Assembly: GCA_963823755.1 (NCBI GenBank) | Contig: CAWGMP010000024.1 | Location: forward strand, 173,862-237,861 | DNA length: 64,000 nucleotides | Direction of reading: 5' to 3' | DNA from: GCA-003244245 sp963823755 | GTDB taxonomy: Bacteria > Actinomycetota > Actinomycetes > Mycobacteriales > Pseudonocardiaceae | In this document: one piece after another, positions 8,441-17,661 of the stretch | How the letters are laid out: each line of letters starts with the position of its first letter | Position numbering within the stretch: the first letter of the stretch is position 1 | Position numbers and translations under genes: made by a program | The notes under the pieces: model-generated | What the model saw: only the letters and a program-made list of their open reading frames with translations | Database searches by the model: none | What the model was told of the DNA's origin: nothing

Positions 8441-8698
8441 ATGGACGGCGTGAGTACGCCGACCCAAACCTTGCCCGATGTCGACACTCGCCCTGAGGGG
8501 ACCGACGCCACCGGCGATGACACACCCAAGATGTTCCACTACGTGCGCAAGGACAAGATTGCCGAAAGCGCGGTGATGGGCTCGCAGGTCGTTGCCCTGT
8601 GCGGCGAGGTATTCCCGGTGACGCGAGCGCCCAAGCCGGGTTCCCCGGTCTGCCCGGAGTGCAAGGAGATCTACGAGTCGATGCCCCAGGGCGGCTGA
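8441..8698 (+). CDS. DUF3039 domain protein
   Basis: An 85-residue actinobacterial family protein. It has the block MFHYVRKDKIAESAVMGSQVVALCGEVFPV and a following CPECKEIY, so cysteines suggest a small zinc-ribbon-like fold. Function is unknown. The ATG at 8441 or the GTG at 8450 could be the start. A DUF3039 gene also lies near sigB and the YihY gene in mycobacteria. Confidence 0.88.
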   Translation: MDGVSTPTQTLPDVDTRPEGTDATGDDTPKMFHYVRKDKIAESAVMGSQVVALCGEVFPVTRAPKPGSPVCPECKEIYESMPQGG

Positions 8699-8854
8699 TT
8701 CGACGTGGATGCACAACGTGCACGCATCCATGCGACGTTGTGAGCTTCGCGGGTCAGTTTGTCCAGATCATTGCACGTCTGCCGACACCATCGGCGGAGC
8801 GTGCAGGCGGGGCGAAACTCGATCAGACGGCTCACCGCTCTCGGGGCAATCCGT

Positions 8855-9922
8855 TTATGAGGGTTCGCGTGCGTGGCCCACGCGGTTCCCCGGTGCCGCA
8901 GTGCCCTGATGTGAGGAGTCCGATGCGGCGCGCGCTGCGAGCCGAGCCATCGTTCGTCGCCGCCCACGCCGGCGATCCCGTCGGGTGGGGTGAGCGGGCC
9001 AGATCTCCTCGATCGCGCTGTTGAACTCGGCACCGAGGATGATCGCCATCGCGATGAAGAAAGAGAACAGCAGGTAGGCGATCGGAGTAGCGAGTGCTCC
9101 GTAGGTGTACCCGGTGCCAGACACCCACGAGATGTAAACCCGCAGCCCCGTGCTGGTGACCAGGAATACCGCCATCGCCAGCAAGGCGCCGGGCAGCCCA
9201 CGGTGCCACGGCAGCTTATTGGGTAGCACCACCTTGTAGAGGGTGGCCAGGCCGACCATGAGCAAGGCTCCGAGCCCAGGGTAGTAAAAGATGCCGACCA
9301 GCTGGGTCACGGTGGGCCGCACCGCCGCCGGGAGCAGCTCGGGTATCAGGTCCGGGCCCAGCGCAGTGAGCGGCAGCACGAGCACCGATCCGACGAGCGC
9401 CACTGCGTAGAGCAGCAGAGCGAAGATCCGCTGCCACGCCGGGTGGCGCACGGCGTGTTGCTGGTAGGCGGCCGTGATCGAGTCCACCAGCGATGCCAAC
9501 GCCGAGGAACCGGCCCACAGGGAGATGACGAATCCGACCGAGACGATGGAGCTGTGACCCCGGGTGAGGATGTCGGACACCGTCGGGCGGATGATCTGGT
9601 TGACCACATCGGCGCTGAACACAGTGGTGGCCAACCGCACGATCTCTCGCTGCGCTGCCTCGACCGTAGCTGGGCCGAACCCACTGGCGACGAATCCGAG
9701 GCTGCCCAGCAACCCCAACAGCAGCGGCGGTAGTGACAGCGTCATCCAGAACGCCGCCTGAGCCGACATTGAGACGAAGCTGTCAGCCCAGGCCTTGGCT
9801 GCGGTCCGGGAGATCAGACGCAGCGGGCCGCGGTGGGCCTGCCCGTCGGTTACGGGCTCGGTAGTAGCGGGGCTGACGCCGCCGGTGGGGGACTCGGCGG
9901 TGGTCTCGCGGGAGGCATCCAT
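8855..9922 (-). CDS. YihY/BrkB family inner membrane protein
   Basis: A 355-residue polytopic membrane protein with six to seven hydrophobic helices, among them FWMTLSLPPLLLGLLGSLGFV, IVSVGFVISLWAGSSALASLV, IFALLLYAVALVGSVLVLPL and IAYLLFSFFIAMAIILGAEFN. The signature SALASLVDSITAAYQ and the GAEFNSAIEE end are typical of YihY. The family's transport role is not established. The basic tail after about residue 310 is cytoplasmic and variable. An SD-like GGGAGG precedes the start, and the gene is divergent from the helicase. Confidence 0.9.
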   Translation of the reverse strand: MDASRETTAESPTGGVSPATTEPVTDGQAHRGPLRLISRTAAKAWADSFVSMSAQAAFWMTLSLPPLLLGLLGSLGFVASGFGPATVEAAQREIVRLATTVFSADVVNQIIRPTVSDILTRGHSSIVSVGFVISLWAGSSALASLVDSITAAYQQHAVRHPAWQRIFALLLYAVALVGSVLVLPLTALGPDLIPELLPAAVRPTVTQLVGIFYYPGLGALLMVGLATLYKVVLPNKLPWHRGLPGALLAMAVFLVTSTGLRVYISWVSGTGYTYGALATPIAYLLFSFFIAMAIILGAEFNSAIEEIWPAHPTRRDRRRGRRRTMARLAARAASDSSHQGTAAPGNRVGHAREPS

Positions 9923-10024
9923 GTCGCCTCCCAGGATGGTCCATTCGCTGGAGTGCGCACAGCACGACCCGCCGGAGCCGGTAGCGTGCGGCTTCCCCCC
10001 GAGCAGAGGAGTGCGTCGCCCGCC

Positions 10025-11779
10025 GTGTCCCGCCCCGCCGAGACCGAGTTCGTTGCCGCGTCGTCACGTCCGCTGCGTGCCTGGCAGCGCAGAGCGCTGG
10101 CCCGCTACCTGGCCACTGGGCCTTCAGACTTCCTCGCGGTCGCCACGCCGGGTGCCGGCAAGACGACATTCGCCTTGCGGGTGGCAGCCGAGCTGCTGGC
10201 CGACCGGACCGTGCACGCGGTCACCGTGGTCACCCCCACCGAGCATCTCAAGCACCAATGGGCGGCCGCGGCCGCAGAGGTGGGGCTGGCGCTGGACCCC
10301 GAGTTCCGCAACACAGTGGGCTCCACCTCACGCGACTACCAGGGTGTGGCGGTCACCTACGCACAGGTTGCGGCGCACCCCACCCTGCACCGGGTGCGCA
10401 CCGAGGGACACCGCACCTTGGTGGTGCTCGACGAGATCCACCACGCCGGAGACGCCAAGAGCTGGGGTGACGGGGTGCGGGAGGCATTCACTCCAGCGGT
10501 GCGCCGGCTCGGCCTGACCGGCACACCGTTCCGCAGTGACGACACGCCGATCCCGTTCATCAGGTATGAGCCGGACGGCGCCGGCGTGTTGCGTTCGGCG
10601 GCGGACCACTTCTACGGTTACTCCGAGGCGCTGGCCGACGGGGTGGTGCGGCCCGTGATGTTCCTCGCCTATTCCGGGGAGGCACGCTGGCGGACCAGCG
10701 CGGGGGAGGAGTACTCGGCGAGGCTGGGGGAGCCGCTGACGGCCGAGCACACCGCCCGGGCCTGGCGCACGGCGTTGGATCCTGCGGGGGAGTGGATCCC
10801 CGCGGTACTCGCCGCTGCGGACACCCGGCTGGCTCAACTACGCGCCGGCGCACTACCCGATGCGGCCGGGTTGGTGATCGCCACCGATCACACCGCCGCC
10901 AGGGCCTACGCCGGGATTCTCCGGAAGGTCACCGGTCGGGATCCGGTGCTGGTGCTGTCTGACGACCCGTCTGCCCTCGGCCGGATCGCTGCGTTCGAAA
11001 GCTCCGACGAGCGGTGGCTGGTCGCGGTCCGAATGGTGTCCGAGGGCGTCGACGTGCCACGGTTGGCAGTCGGGGTGTACGCCACCTCGGCAGCCACCCC
11101 GCTGTACTTCGCCCAGGCGGTGGGCCGCTTCGTCCGGTCCAGGCGGCCGGGCGAGATAGCCACGGTGTTCCTGCCCAGCGTGCCAGTGCTGCTGGGACTG
11201 GCGAGCGAACTGGAGAAACAGCGCGATCACGTGCTCGGCGCGCCGCACCGGGTCGAGGAGGGCTGGGACGACGCTGCACTCGCGCAGGCCAATGTGCAGC
11301 GTGACGAGCCCAGTGAGCAGGAGCGCGCCTTCACCGCGCTGGGCGCCGACGCCGAGCTGGACCAGGTGATCTATGACGGCGCATCTTTCGGTACGGCCGC
11401 CTTCGCCACCACCGAGGACGAGCAGGACTTTCTCGGGCTGCCGGGGTTGTTGGAACCTGATCAGATGCGGGCGTTGTTGCGGCGACGTCAGGAACAACAA
11501 CTGGCCCGGGCGACAGAGCGTTCTTCGGGGCGTTCTTCGGGGCGCTCAGCGGAGAATTCTTCTGCGCCGCCGACAACCGCTCGCCCGCCGACGGTGCGGG
11601 AACGCCTCACGGAGCTGCGCCGGGAACTCAACACCCTGGTGGCGATGGCGCACCACCGCACCGGCAGGCCGCACGGTGCGATCCACCAGGAGGTTCGCAC
11701 CGTGTGCGGTGGCCCTCCCACCGCGATGGCCACCGCTGAGGAACTTGAGAAACGCATCACTTACCTGCGGTCCTGCTAG
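10025..11779 (+). CDS. DEAD/DEAH-box superfamily 2 helicase
   Basis: A 584-residue nucleic-acid-dependent ATPase. The N-terminal RecA-like domain has ATPGAGKTTFALRVA (Walker A), VTVVTPTEHLKHQW (motif Ia), DEIHHAG (motif II) and LTGTPFRSD (motif III). The C-terminal domain has AVRMVSEGVDVPRLAVGVYAT and YFAQAVGRFVRSRRPGE (motifs V-VI). An Arg/Ser-rich linker and a C-terminal helical region end the protein. It resembles the single-gene UvrB/RecG-like helicases common in actinobacteria rather than a restriction subunit. The ORF opens at 9833, but that overlaps the divergent YihY gene. The GTG at 10025, preceded by AGAGGAG, is a better start. Confidence 0.88.
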   Translation: MSRPAETEFVAASSRPLRAWQRRALARYLATGPSDFLAVATPGAGKTTFALRVAAELLADRTVHAVTVVTPTEHLKHQWAAAAAEVGLALDPEFRNTVGSTSRDYQGVAVTYAQVAAHPTLHRVRTEGHRTLVVLDEIHHAGDAKSWGDGVREAFTPAVRRLGLTGTPFRSDDTPIPFIRYEPDGAGVLRSAADHFYGYSEALADGVVRPVMFLAYSGEARWRTSAGEEYSARLGEPLTAEHTARAWRTALDPAGEWIPAVLAAADTRLAQLRAGALPDAAGLVIATDHTAARAYAGILRKVTGRDPVLVLSDDPSALGRIAAFESSDERWLVAVRMVSEGVDVPRLAVGVYATSAATPLYFAQAVGRFVRSRRPGEIATVFLPSVPVLLGLASELEKQRDHVLGAPHRVEEGWDDAALAQANVQRDEPSEQERAFTALGADAELDQVIYDGASFGTAAFATTEDEQDFLGLPGLLEPDQMRALLRRRQEQQLARATERSSGRSSGRSAENSSAPPTTARPPTVRERLTELRRELNTLVAMAHHRTGRPHGAIHQEVRTVCGGPPTAMATAEELEKRITYLRSC

Positions 11780-11831
11780 CTGAACTGGGCCACGGACTGA
11801 ACTGGGTCATGGATCAGCTGCGATCGGCAGG

Positions 11832-12017
11832 TCAGACCTCGCTGGCCTGGATCTCCGCCGCGAGTTCCTTGAGCTTTGTCGAGTGCTCCCGGGCGTGGTG
11901 GTTGCAGAACAGCAGTTCGCCACCGGAGGGCAACACTGCCCGGACGCGGGCGGCGGCGCCGCACCGGTCGCACCGGTCGCAAGCAGTCAACTCAGGGCGG
12001 GTAAGAGTGCTGGTCAT
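11832..12017 (-). CDS. DUF7455 small zinc-binding-like protein
   Basis: A 61-residue actinobacterial protein with LTACDRCDRCGAAARV and LLFCNHHAREH, a Cys/His arrangement that fits one zinc knuckle. Function is unknown. It is convergent with the helicase, with 52 nt between the genes. Confidence 0.85.
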   Translation of the reverse strand: MTSTLTRPELTACDRCDRCGAAARVRAVLPSGGELLFCNHHAREHSTKLKELAAEIQASEV

Positions 12018-12381
12018 GGCTTCTCCCTCCGTCGGTCTGGTCTGTGCGACCAGACCGGACTGAACCGGCTGCGGTACTCACGGGATCCACCCCTGACATC
12101 GGATCCAAGGCTCTCACTGTTGCAGACGAACGGGTCACACGATGTGTTCCGAGCCCGTGGCGCCCGTCACGGGTCTGGTGCTAGTAGCGCATCCCGTTCC
12201 CCTGGTTCGCAAGTGTGAGTCAGGATCGGATCGTGCACATCTCATTAAACCCGCGGCGGCGTCGGGATGTTCCCGCCCTGGTGGGGGTGGCCGCGTTGCG
12301 CGCTCGTCGCCGACGTTGTCGCGTTGGCGGTCGCCGCTGCACGCTAGCCTGATCAGGGCGCTGCCGGTAGGAGGGACGGGC
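12018..12381. other. intergenic, no gene seen
   Basis: An ORF reads through this stretch from 12142 into the glutamine-synthetase-like gene, but its translation is Arg/Pro-rich without conserved blocks and a strong ribosome site sits just before 12382. I read the stretch as promoter region only. Confidence 0.5.
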
Positions 12382-13746
12382 ATGGTCGATGTGGGGGCGC
12401 TGGCCTCGGATCTGGCGGACAATGGCGTTGTCGGGGTGACCATCACCTGGGCGGACAACAACGGGATACCACGGTCCAGGACAGTGCCGATCGCGTCGCT
12501 GCCACAGGTGGCCAAGTGTGGGGTCGGGGTCTCCACGCTGTTCGCGGTGTTCGACACCCACGACGCGATCACCTTCGCTCACCATGACCTCGCCACCCCC
12601 TCCGGCGATGTCCGCTTGGTACCGGACCTGCGGGGGTTGACCCGGCTCGCCGGGCAGCCCGCGCTGGCGTGGGCACCTGGGCGCCAGATCGCCGTGGACG
12701 GCTCCCCCTGGCCATACGATCAGCGCGGGGTGCTCGAAGCTCAGGTCCACGCCGCCGCTGCTGAGGGGTTGGAGATCAGCGCCGGATACGAGATGGAGTT
12801 CGTGCTCACGCAGGCCTGCGGCGATTCTGATGGAGAGCCTGCGTTCGCGTACCAGGCCCCTGCTTACAGTCCGCACGCCCTGCTGGAAGTGGACGAGTTC
12901 GTTGCCGACCTGCTCACCGACTTGGCGGCCAACGGTGTGCCGGTCAATCAGCTGCATGCCGAGTACGGGCCGGCTCAGGTGGAGCTCAGCATCGTCGCCT
13001 CGGACCCGATCACCGCCGCCGATCGGCAGCTGCTGGCCCGCCAGACCATCCATGCGGCGGCCAGGACGCATGGCCTGCGGGCTTGCTTCGCGCCGCTGTT
13101 CACGGCCGCGGGGGTGGGCAACGGCTGGCACCTGCACACCTCGGTCTGGTGTGCCGGTCGAAATCTGCTAGCCGGCAGTGCAGGTGCTGCCGACCGGCCT
13201 GGCCCCGACGGGGCGGGCTGGTTGGGCGGACTGCTCCGCGACCTCCCTGCGGTGGCCGCGGTCACCGCACCGAGCGTGCCTTCACTGGCTCGGCTGCGCC
13301 CCGGGTGCTTCGCCAGCGCCTACCAGTTCTGGGGGGTGGAGAACCGCGAAGCGCCGCTGCGCTACGTGCTCGGTTCGGAGTTGCTGGGCACCGACCACGC
13401 CAACGTCGAGCTCAAGGTCTCCGATGCCTCGGCCAACCCATACCTCGCGCTGGCCGCGGTGATCGCCGCCGGCGTGGCGGGGCTGCGGGACGGTGCCGAC
13501 CCCGGGGAACCGATCCAGACCGACCCGGGTGGGTGGAGTGAGCAGGACCGCGCCGCTCGTGGCCTGGCCCGCCTGCCGACCACACCCGCCGAGCAGGAGG
13601 AGGCGCTTATCGGCTGCACACGGCTGACCGCGGTGTTGGGGGAGAAGTTGCTCGGCGCGTTTGTCGCAGTCCGCCGCTCTGACGCGGTCTGGGCAGCCGA
13701 CCGACCACTGGACGATGTCGTCGCCGCACACCGCTGGCGCTACTGA
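12382..13746 (+). CDS. glutamine synthetase family protein
   Basis: A 454-residue member of the GlnA superfamily, ATP-dependent ligases that join glutamate and an amine. The N-terminal beta-grasp starts DNGVVGVTITWADNNGIPRSR. The catalytic domain includes EISAGYEMEFVL (metal-binding glutamates), NQLHAEYGPAQVELSI, GNGWHLHTSVW (active-site His) and ENREAPLRYV. The sequence is shorter and more divergent than housekeeping GlnA and resembles the gamma-glutamylpolyamine or gamma-glutamylamide synthetase group. The true amine substrate is unknown. AGGAGGG at 12369-12375 precedes the ATG by 6 nt. Confidence 0.88.
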   Translation: MVDVGALASDLADNGVVGVTITWADNNGIPRSRTVPIASLPQVAKCGVGVSTLFAVFDTHDAITFAHHDLATPSGDVRLVPDLRGLTRLAGQPALAWAPGRQIAVDGSPWPYDQRGVLEAQVHAAAAEGLEISAGYEMEFVLTQACGDSDGEPAFAYQAPAYSPHALLEVDEFVADLLTDLAANGVPVNQLHAEYGPAQVELSIVASDPITAADRQLLARQTIHAAARTHGLRACFAPLFTAAGVGNGWHLHTSVWCAGRNLLAGSAGAADRPGPDGAGWLGGLLRDLPAVAAVTAPSVPSLARLRPGCFASAYQFWGVENREAPLRYVLGSELLGTDHANVELKVSDASANPYLALAAVIAAGVAGLRDGADPGEPIQTDPGGWSEQDRAARGLARLPTTPAEQEEALIGCTRLTAVLGEKLLGAFVAVRRSDAVWAADRPLDDVVAAHRWRY

Positions 13747-13753
13747 ACCGTGG

Positions 13754-14836
13754 TCACTCGTGGGACCAGGCTTGCCGGAGTCCCTCAGGAAGGCCCCACC
13801 AGCCCAACGGGGTGAGTCGCTCGCGGTCGTCGATGGCACCCAGCATCTGCCATTGCTCCACAACAAGGGTGAACGACCCCGCCAGCACGCCGATGTCGTC
13901 TCCATCGTCCTGCGCACCCGCGGCGAACCGGGCGAGGTCCTCAGCGGAGGAACGTGTCCCGGGACCCCCGCGGGCCAGCGCCACGACCGCCTCCAGCCAA
14001 TCCTCATGATCGAGAACAGTTGCGCAGAGTTCGTCGGCGAGGCTCTCCTCAGATGGCTCGCCCAGCGGATTGACCACGCCTGCAGCCAACCGCAGCCACA
14101 GCTGCACATCGTCGGAGCCCAGGTGGCTCGGATCGACCCCACCGCCGGCCCGGAGCAGGTCAGCCAGCCGCCCCCCACGCTTCAACGCGGTCCGCAGACC
14201 CCCGCAGGCGGCCTGTAGCGCCTCGTCGGGTCGAGGGCGCTCTCCCAGCTCAGCAAGGATGTCCCGGAGTTCGTCCGCAGCAGCCTGCTCGGCAGCGTCC
14301 CATTCGGTGAAGAAGTCCTCGTCCACCTCGTCGAGCAACTCGTCCATGGGCACCCGGCCATCGGGCAAAGGCGAGGTCATCCAGCGTTCCTGCAGTTCCC
14401 GGTACTCCTTCTTCGCTGCCGGGTCGCCGGCGAGCAGGCGGTCGGAGTCGATGATCCCGGCGGCGAGGCGCTTCTCCAGATGCGTGACGAGGAGATCATG
14501 GAATTCGTGCGCGAGTGGTGTGCGTGCTGATTCGTCCTCCCACACGTACAACCCGATGATCGAGGTCGGTTCGGTCCCGGTTGCCTCAAGCCAGCCGCGC
14601 ACTTCGCCGACCGTGGCTGCGCCTTCGGCGATCCGTCTGAGAACGGCCTCGGCGGATTCCCAGAATTTGGCCGAGAACGGGTTGCGGGCTGCGAGCAGCT
14701 CACGGCGCAGCCCCGGCATAGCAGCTATCGCCTCCGCCGCGGGTACGGCGAGCATCAGGCGTGCGACATCGCGCCGGGTGAGCTCAGCCGCGGACCGGTG
14801 GGCGTGAGCCAGCAGGCGCTCTCCGTCAATGGCCAC
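13754..14836 (-). CDS. hypothetical acidic helical protein
   Basis: A 360-residue protein, Ala/Leu/Glu-rich, without signal or membrane segments and with no catalytic motif I recognise. It ends LTPLGWWGLPEGLRQAW, a closing motif seen in several actinobacterial unknown proteins. The ORF extends to 15982, but that part is antisense to the acyl-CoA dehydrogenase. The GTG at 14836 is chosen because TAACAT sits exactly 7 nt upstream, a leaderless arrangement. It is convergent with the glutamine-synthetase-like gene (7 nt apart). Confidence 0.75.
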   Translation of the reverse strand: MAIDGERLLAHAHRSAAELTRRDVARLMLAVPAAEAIAAMPGLRRELLAARNPFSAKFWESAEAVLRRIAEGAATVGEVRGWLEATGTEPTSIIGLYVWEDESARTPLAHEFHDLLVTHLEKRLAAGIIDSDRLLAGDPAAKKEYRELQERWMTSPLPDGRVPMDELLDEVDEDFFTEWDAAEQAAADELRDILAELGERPRPDEALQAACGGLRTALKRGGRLADLLRAGGGVDPSHLGSDDVQLWLRLAAGVVNPLGEPSEESLADELCATVLDHEDWLEAVVALARGGPGTRSSAEDLARFAAGAQDDGDDIGVLAGSFTLVVEQWQMLGAIDDRERLTPLGWWGLPEGLRQAWSHE

Positions 14837-14843
14837 GCGCCGA

Positions 14844-14849
14844 ATGTTA
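14844..14849 (-). promoter_or_regulatory. leaderless -10 box for the 13754-14836 gene
   Basis: TAACAT on the minus strand is followed by 7 nt and GTG, so the transcript should start at or near the start codon. Confidence 0.6.
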
Positions 14850-14919
14850 GGGCGCAAGCGGATTCCGACCCTGCTGGGGGTCCTGGTCGCTGCAGCGATG
14901 ATGAAACCGTGGTTGCGGG

Positions 14920-14925
14920 TAGCGT
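14920..14925 (+). promoter_or_regulatory. leaderless -10 box for the acyl-CoA dehydrogenase
   Basis: TAGCGT is followed by 7 nt and an in-frame GTG at 14933. It faces the TAACAT box of the divergent gene about 70 nt away. Confidence 0.6.
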
Positions 14926-14932
14926 TGCTCCG

Positions 14933-15976
14933 GTGGTGAGCATGGTGGAGCGGGCCCACACGATCGCGGAGGAAGTGCTGTTTCCGGCGGCGCTTGAGAC
15001 CGACGCTCAGGGAGTGATCCCTAGTAGTCATTTCGACCTCCTTGCGGCCCAAGGCTTCTACGGCATCGCAGGTGAGCCCGAGTACGGCGGTGTCGAGGTC
15101 GACTTTCCTTCGCTGATCGGCATCGTCGAGACGCTGGCAGGCGGGTGCCTCACCACGACGTTCACCTGGATCCAGCATCACAGCGTGGTGCGAGGCCTTA
15201 CTCGTACGGCGAACGCGGACCTGCGGGAGAAATACCTCGGTGTTGCCATCCGGGGCGAGCTGCGAGGCGGGGTGGCGTTCGCCGGTGCGATCCCGCAGCC
15301 ACCGCGGCTCTGGGCGACGGCCACTGACGGCGGCTGGGTTGTCGGCGGCGAGGCCCCGTTCGTGACTGGCTGGGGAATCGTCGATGTGCTGCAGATCTCG
15401 GCGCGCAACACGGCGCTCCGGGCGGGAGAATCCATCGGCACCATTGTCAGCGGACTCATCGATGCTGAGGTCGCCGCGGGCATCACCGTCGAGGAGCTGC
15501 ACATGGTCGCCGCTCAAGGGAGCAAGACCGTCCGGCTGCGCTTTGAGAACTATTCGCTGTCGGCCGAGAAGGTCACCACCGAGGTCGCGCACCGCGACTT
15601 CCTCGCCAATCAACGCATGAGCTCGCGGCTGAATGGCTGCCTCGCGATGGGAGTCGCCGGGCGGTGCATCCGGATGATCGGTGAGGCCGGGCGGCCCGAG
15701 GTCGCCGAGCTGCTGCACACCGAGCGGGGTGTGATCCGCGCTCGTCTTGACGGAGGGATCGCAGACCCGGAGACCTTGCCCGCGGCCCGCGCCGCCGCGT
15801 CCGAGTTGGCCTACCGCGCGGCAGGCGCGCTCGTGGTGGCGGTGGGCAGCACCGGGATCCTTGCCCGCCAGCATGCACAGCGACTGGTTCGGGAGGCGAC
15901 CTTCACCCTGGTTGCCGCCGGCAGACCGGAGATCAAGAACAGCCTGCTGGACATGGTCGGGCGCGTCCATGGGTAA
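14933..15976 (+). CDS. acyl-CoA dehydrogenase family protein
   Basis: A 347-residue flavoprotein-type sequence, somewhat short for the family (about 380-400). The N-terminal helical domain begins VERAHTIAEEVLFPAALETD, followed by LAAQGFYGIAGEPEYGG, the mid beta-domain (GVAFAGAIPQPPRLWATATDGGWVVGGEAPFVTGWGIVDVLQ) and the C-terminal helical bundle (NGCLAMGVAGRCIRMIGE ... AYRAAGALVVAVGSTG). It would oxidise an acyl-CoA with FAD, passing electrons to ETF. The catalytic glutamate is not obvious, and the AGALVVAVGSTGI end resembles the actinobacterial group of unknown substrate. The start is the leaderless GTG at 14933. Confidence 0.85.
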   Translation: MVSMVERAHTIAEEVLFPAALETDAQGVIPSSHFDLLAAQGFYGIAGEPEYGGVEVDFPSLIGIVETLAGGCLTTTFTWIQHHSVVRGLTRTANADLREKYLGVAIRGELRGGVAFAGAIPQPPRLWATATDGGWVVGGEAPFVTGWGIVDVLQISARNTALRAGESIGTIVSGLIDAEVAAGITVEELHMVAAQGSKTVRLRFENYSLSAEKVTTEVAHRDFLANQRMSSRLNGCLAMGVAGRCIRMIGEAGRPEVAELLHTERGVIRARLDGGIADPETLPAARAAASELAYRAAGALVVAVGSTGILARQHAQRLVREATFTLVAAGRPEIKNSLLDMVGRVHG

Positions 15977-16006
15977 GCTCACACCGTGAAGGCGCCCGGT
16001 CGCACG

Positions 16007-16030
16007 GTGTGATCATGCAAGTGTGATCAT
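16007..16030 (+). repeat. direct repeat upstream of the secreted hydrolase
   Basis: GTGTGATCAT occurs at 16007-16016 and again at 16021-16030, a 14-nt period. It lies 50-75 nt before the lipoprotein hydrolase start and could bind a regulator. Confidence 0.5.
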
Positions 16031-16080
16031 CACTGGGCGCTGGTGCCTGGACGGCAACACTTGAGGTAAGGGGAGCAGCG

Positions 16081-17661
16081 ATGAGACGTGCGCCTGCGCT
16101 GTCCGGCGGGCTGGTGCTCGCAGCGGTGGCATCGTTAGCGCTGGCGTGCACATCCATTGCGGGCAACACCGTGCAACGTGGCCCCATCGGCGCTGTCCCC
16201 TCGGGGTTGGAGCGGTTCTACGGTCAGGACTTGTCCTGGGGCGGGTGTTCCTCGTTCGCGACCACGCCCCGTGACAGGAAAGCCTATGCTGATCCCGGCC
16301 TGCAGTGTGCGTATGTCAATGTGCCGCTGGATTACGCCAACCCGAACGGTCGCGTCATTAAAATCGGTCTGCTCCGGCGTCCCGCGTCTGACACAGCACA
16401 CCGCATCGGTTCCTTGGTAATCAATCCCGGGGGGCCGGGTGGGTCTGGCATGAGTACTGCGGCGAGCCTCGCTGATGAGGTCAAGAACAATGACGTGGGA
16501 CGACGTTTTGATTTCGTGGGGTTCGATCCGCGTGGTGTGGGTTCCAGCGAACCGCAGGTCGTGTGCCGGACTTCCGCTGAACGGGATGCCGAACGTCTGA
16601 TGAATCTCAACGTCGACACGTCGCCAGCGGGGGTCGAGCGGACGGAAAGTCAGGAAAAGGCCGATGACGCTGGATGTGTCACCCGTACCGGAAAAGACGT
16701 CCTCGCGAACATCGGTACTCGCGAGGTGATCCGTGACATGGATGTCATGCGGTCGGCCCTCGGTGACGAAAAGCTGACTTATCTCGGTTACTCCTACGGT
16801 ACTCGTATCGGTGCCGGCTATGCTGAAGTCTTTCCCAAGAACGTCCGTGCAATGATTCTCGATGGTGCTGTCGATCCGGCGCAGGATCCAATTTCCCAGC
16901 TCGTTGACCAGGGTCGAGGATTCCAAAAAGCTTTTGACGCTTTCGCGGTGTGGTGCGCGGGTCGCGCTGAGTGTGCTTTGGGGCAGGACAAAGGTCAGGC
17001 CGTGAGCAAGTTCCAGGCTCTTGTGCGCCCGCTGATCGACCAGCCGATCGCGGTGGCTGACGGGCGCAAGTTGTCTTACACCGACGCCACGACCGGTGTC
17101 GTTCAAGCGCTGTACCTGTCCGATCTCTGGCCGACACTGAACCGCGGTATGCAGGAACTCACTCAGAGTCACGGGGATACCCTCATGCGCCTTGCTGATA
17201 TCTACAACGGACGCTCGCAGGACGGTAGTTACTCCACCGAGATGGATGTTTTCCAGGCCGTCCTGTGCGTCGACAATCCGCCCATCAAAGATCCGAACGT
17301 GGCCCGCGATGTCGATGCCCAGTACCGGAAGGTCGCCCCATTCCTCGACACCGGGAAGCCGCCTTCGTCTGCCCTTGACAACTGCGGTTTCTGGCCCGTT
17401 CCTCCTACCAGCGGACCTCACCATCCCCAGACGCCCGGGCTACCGACAGCGGTGGTGATCTCCACGACACAAGATCCCGCCACGCCCTATCAGGCCGGGG
17501 TCAACCTCGCCAAGGACATCAACGCCCGCTTGCTGACCTTCGAAGGCACTCAACACACTGCCTTCTTGCAGGGCAACAACTGCGTCGATCAGGCCGGGAT
17601 CGGTTACCTCGTCAGTCTTCAGCTTCCGGCCGAGGGAACCCGGTGCAAGGCCGCGACGTGA
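16081..17661 (+). CDS. secreted alpha/beta hydrolase lipoprotein (TAP-like peptidase/esterase)
   Basis: A 526-residue exported hydrolase. It has a lipoprotein signal peptide ending in the lipobox LALAC, so it should be anchored outside the membrane. The alpha/beta-hydrolase fold shows NPGGPGGSGM (oxyanion loop), the nucleophile Ser238 in GYSYGT, Asp465 in STTQDPATPY and His492 in EGTQHTAF, with the TAP-like C-terminal domain around the last two. Relatives include tripeptidyl aminopeptidases and mycobacterial CaeA-type esterases. AAGGGGAG at 16068-16075 is the ribosome site. The codon use is less GC-rich than neighbours, though family members are widespread in actinobacteria. Confidence 0.92.
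   Translation: MRRAPALSGGLVLAAVASLALACTSIAGNTVQRGPIGAVPSGLERFYGQDLSWGGCSSFATTPRDRKAYADPGLQCAYVNVPLDYANPNGRVIKIGLLRRPASDTAHRIGSLVINPGGPGGSGMSTAASLADEVKNNDVGRRFDFVGFDPRGVGSSEPQVVCRTSAERDAERLMNLNVDTSPAGVERTESQEKADDAGCVTRTGKDVLANIGTREVIRDMDVMRSALGDEKLTYLGYSYGTRIGAGYAEVFPKNVRAMILDGAVDPAQDPISQLVDQGRGFQKAFDAFAVWCAGRAECALGQDKGQAVSKFQALVRPLIDQPIAVADGRKLSYTDATTGVVQALYLSDLWPTLNRGMQELTQSHGDTLMRLADIYNGRSQDGSYSTEMDVFQAVLCVDNPPIKDPNVARDVDAQYRKVAPFLDTGKPPSSALDNCGFWPVPPTSGPHHPQTPGLPTAVVISTTQDPATPYQAGVNLAKDINARLLTFEGTQHTAFLQGNNCVDQAGIGYLVSLQLPAEGTRCKAAT

Noticed and set aside
14837..15982. 5' extension of the 13754-14836 gene to 742 codons
   Set aside because: This part is antisense to the acyl-CoA dehydrogenase and has no conserved sequence.
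16135..17424. 429-codon minus-strand open frame
   Set aside because: Antisense to the TAP-type hydrolase; no recognisable domains.
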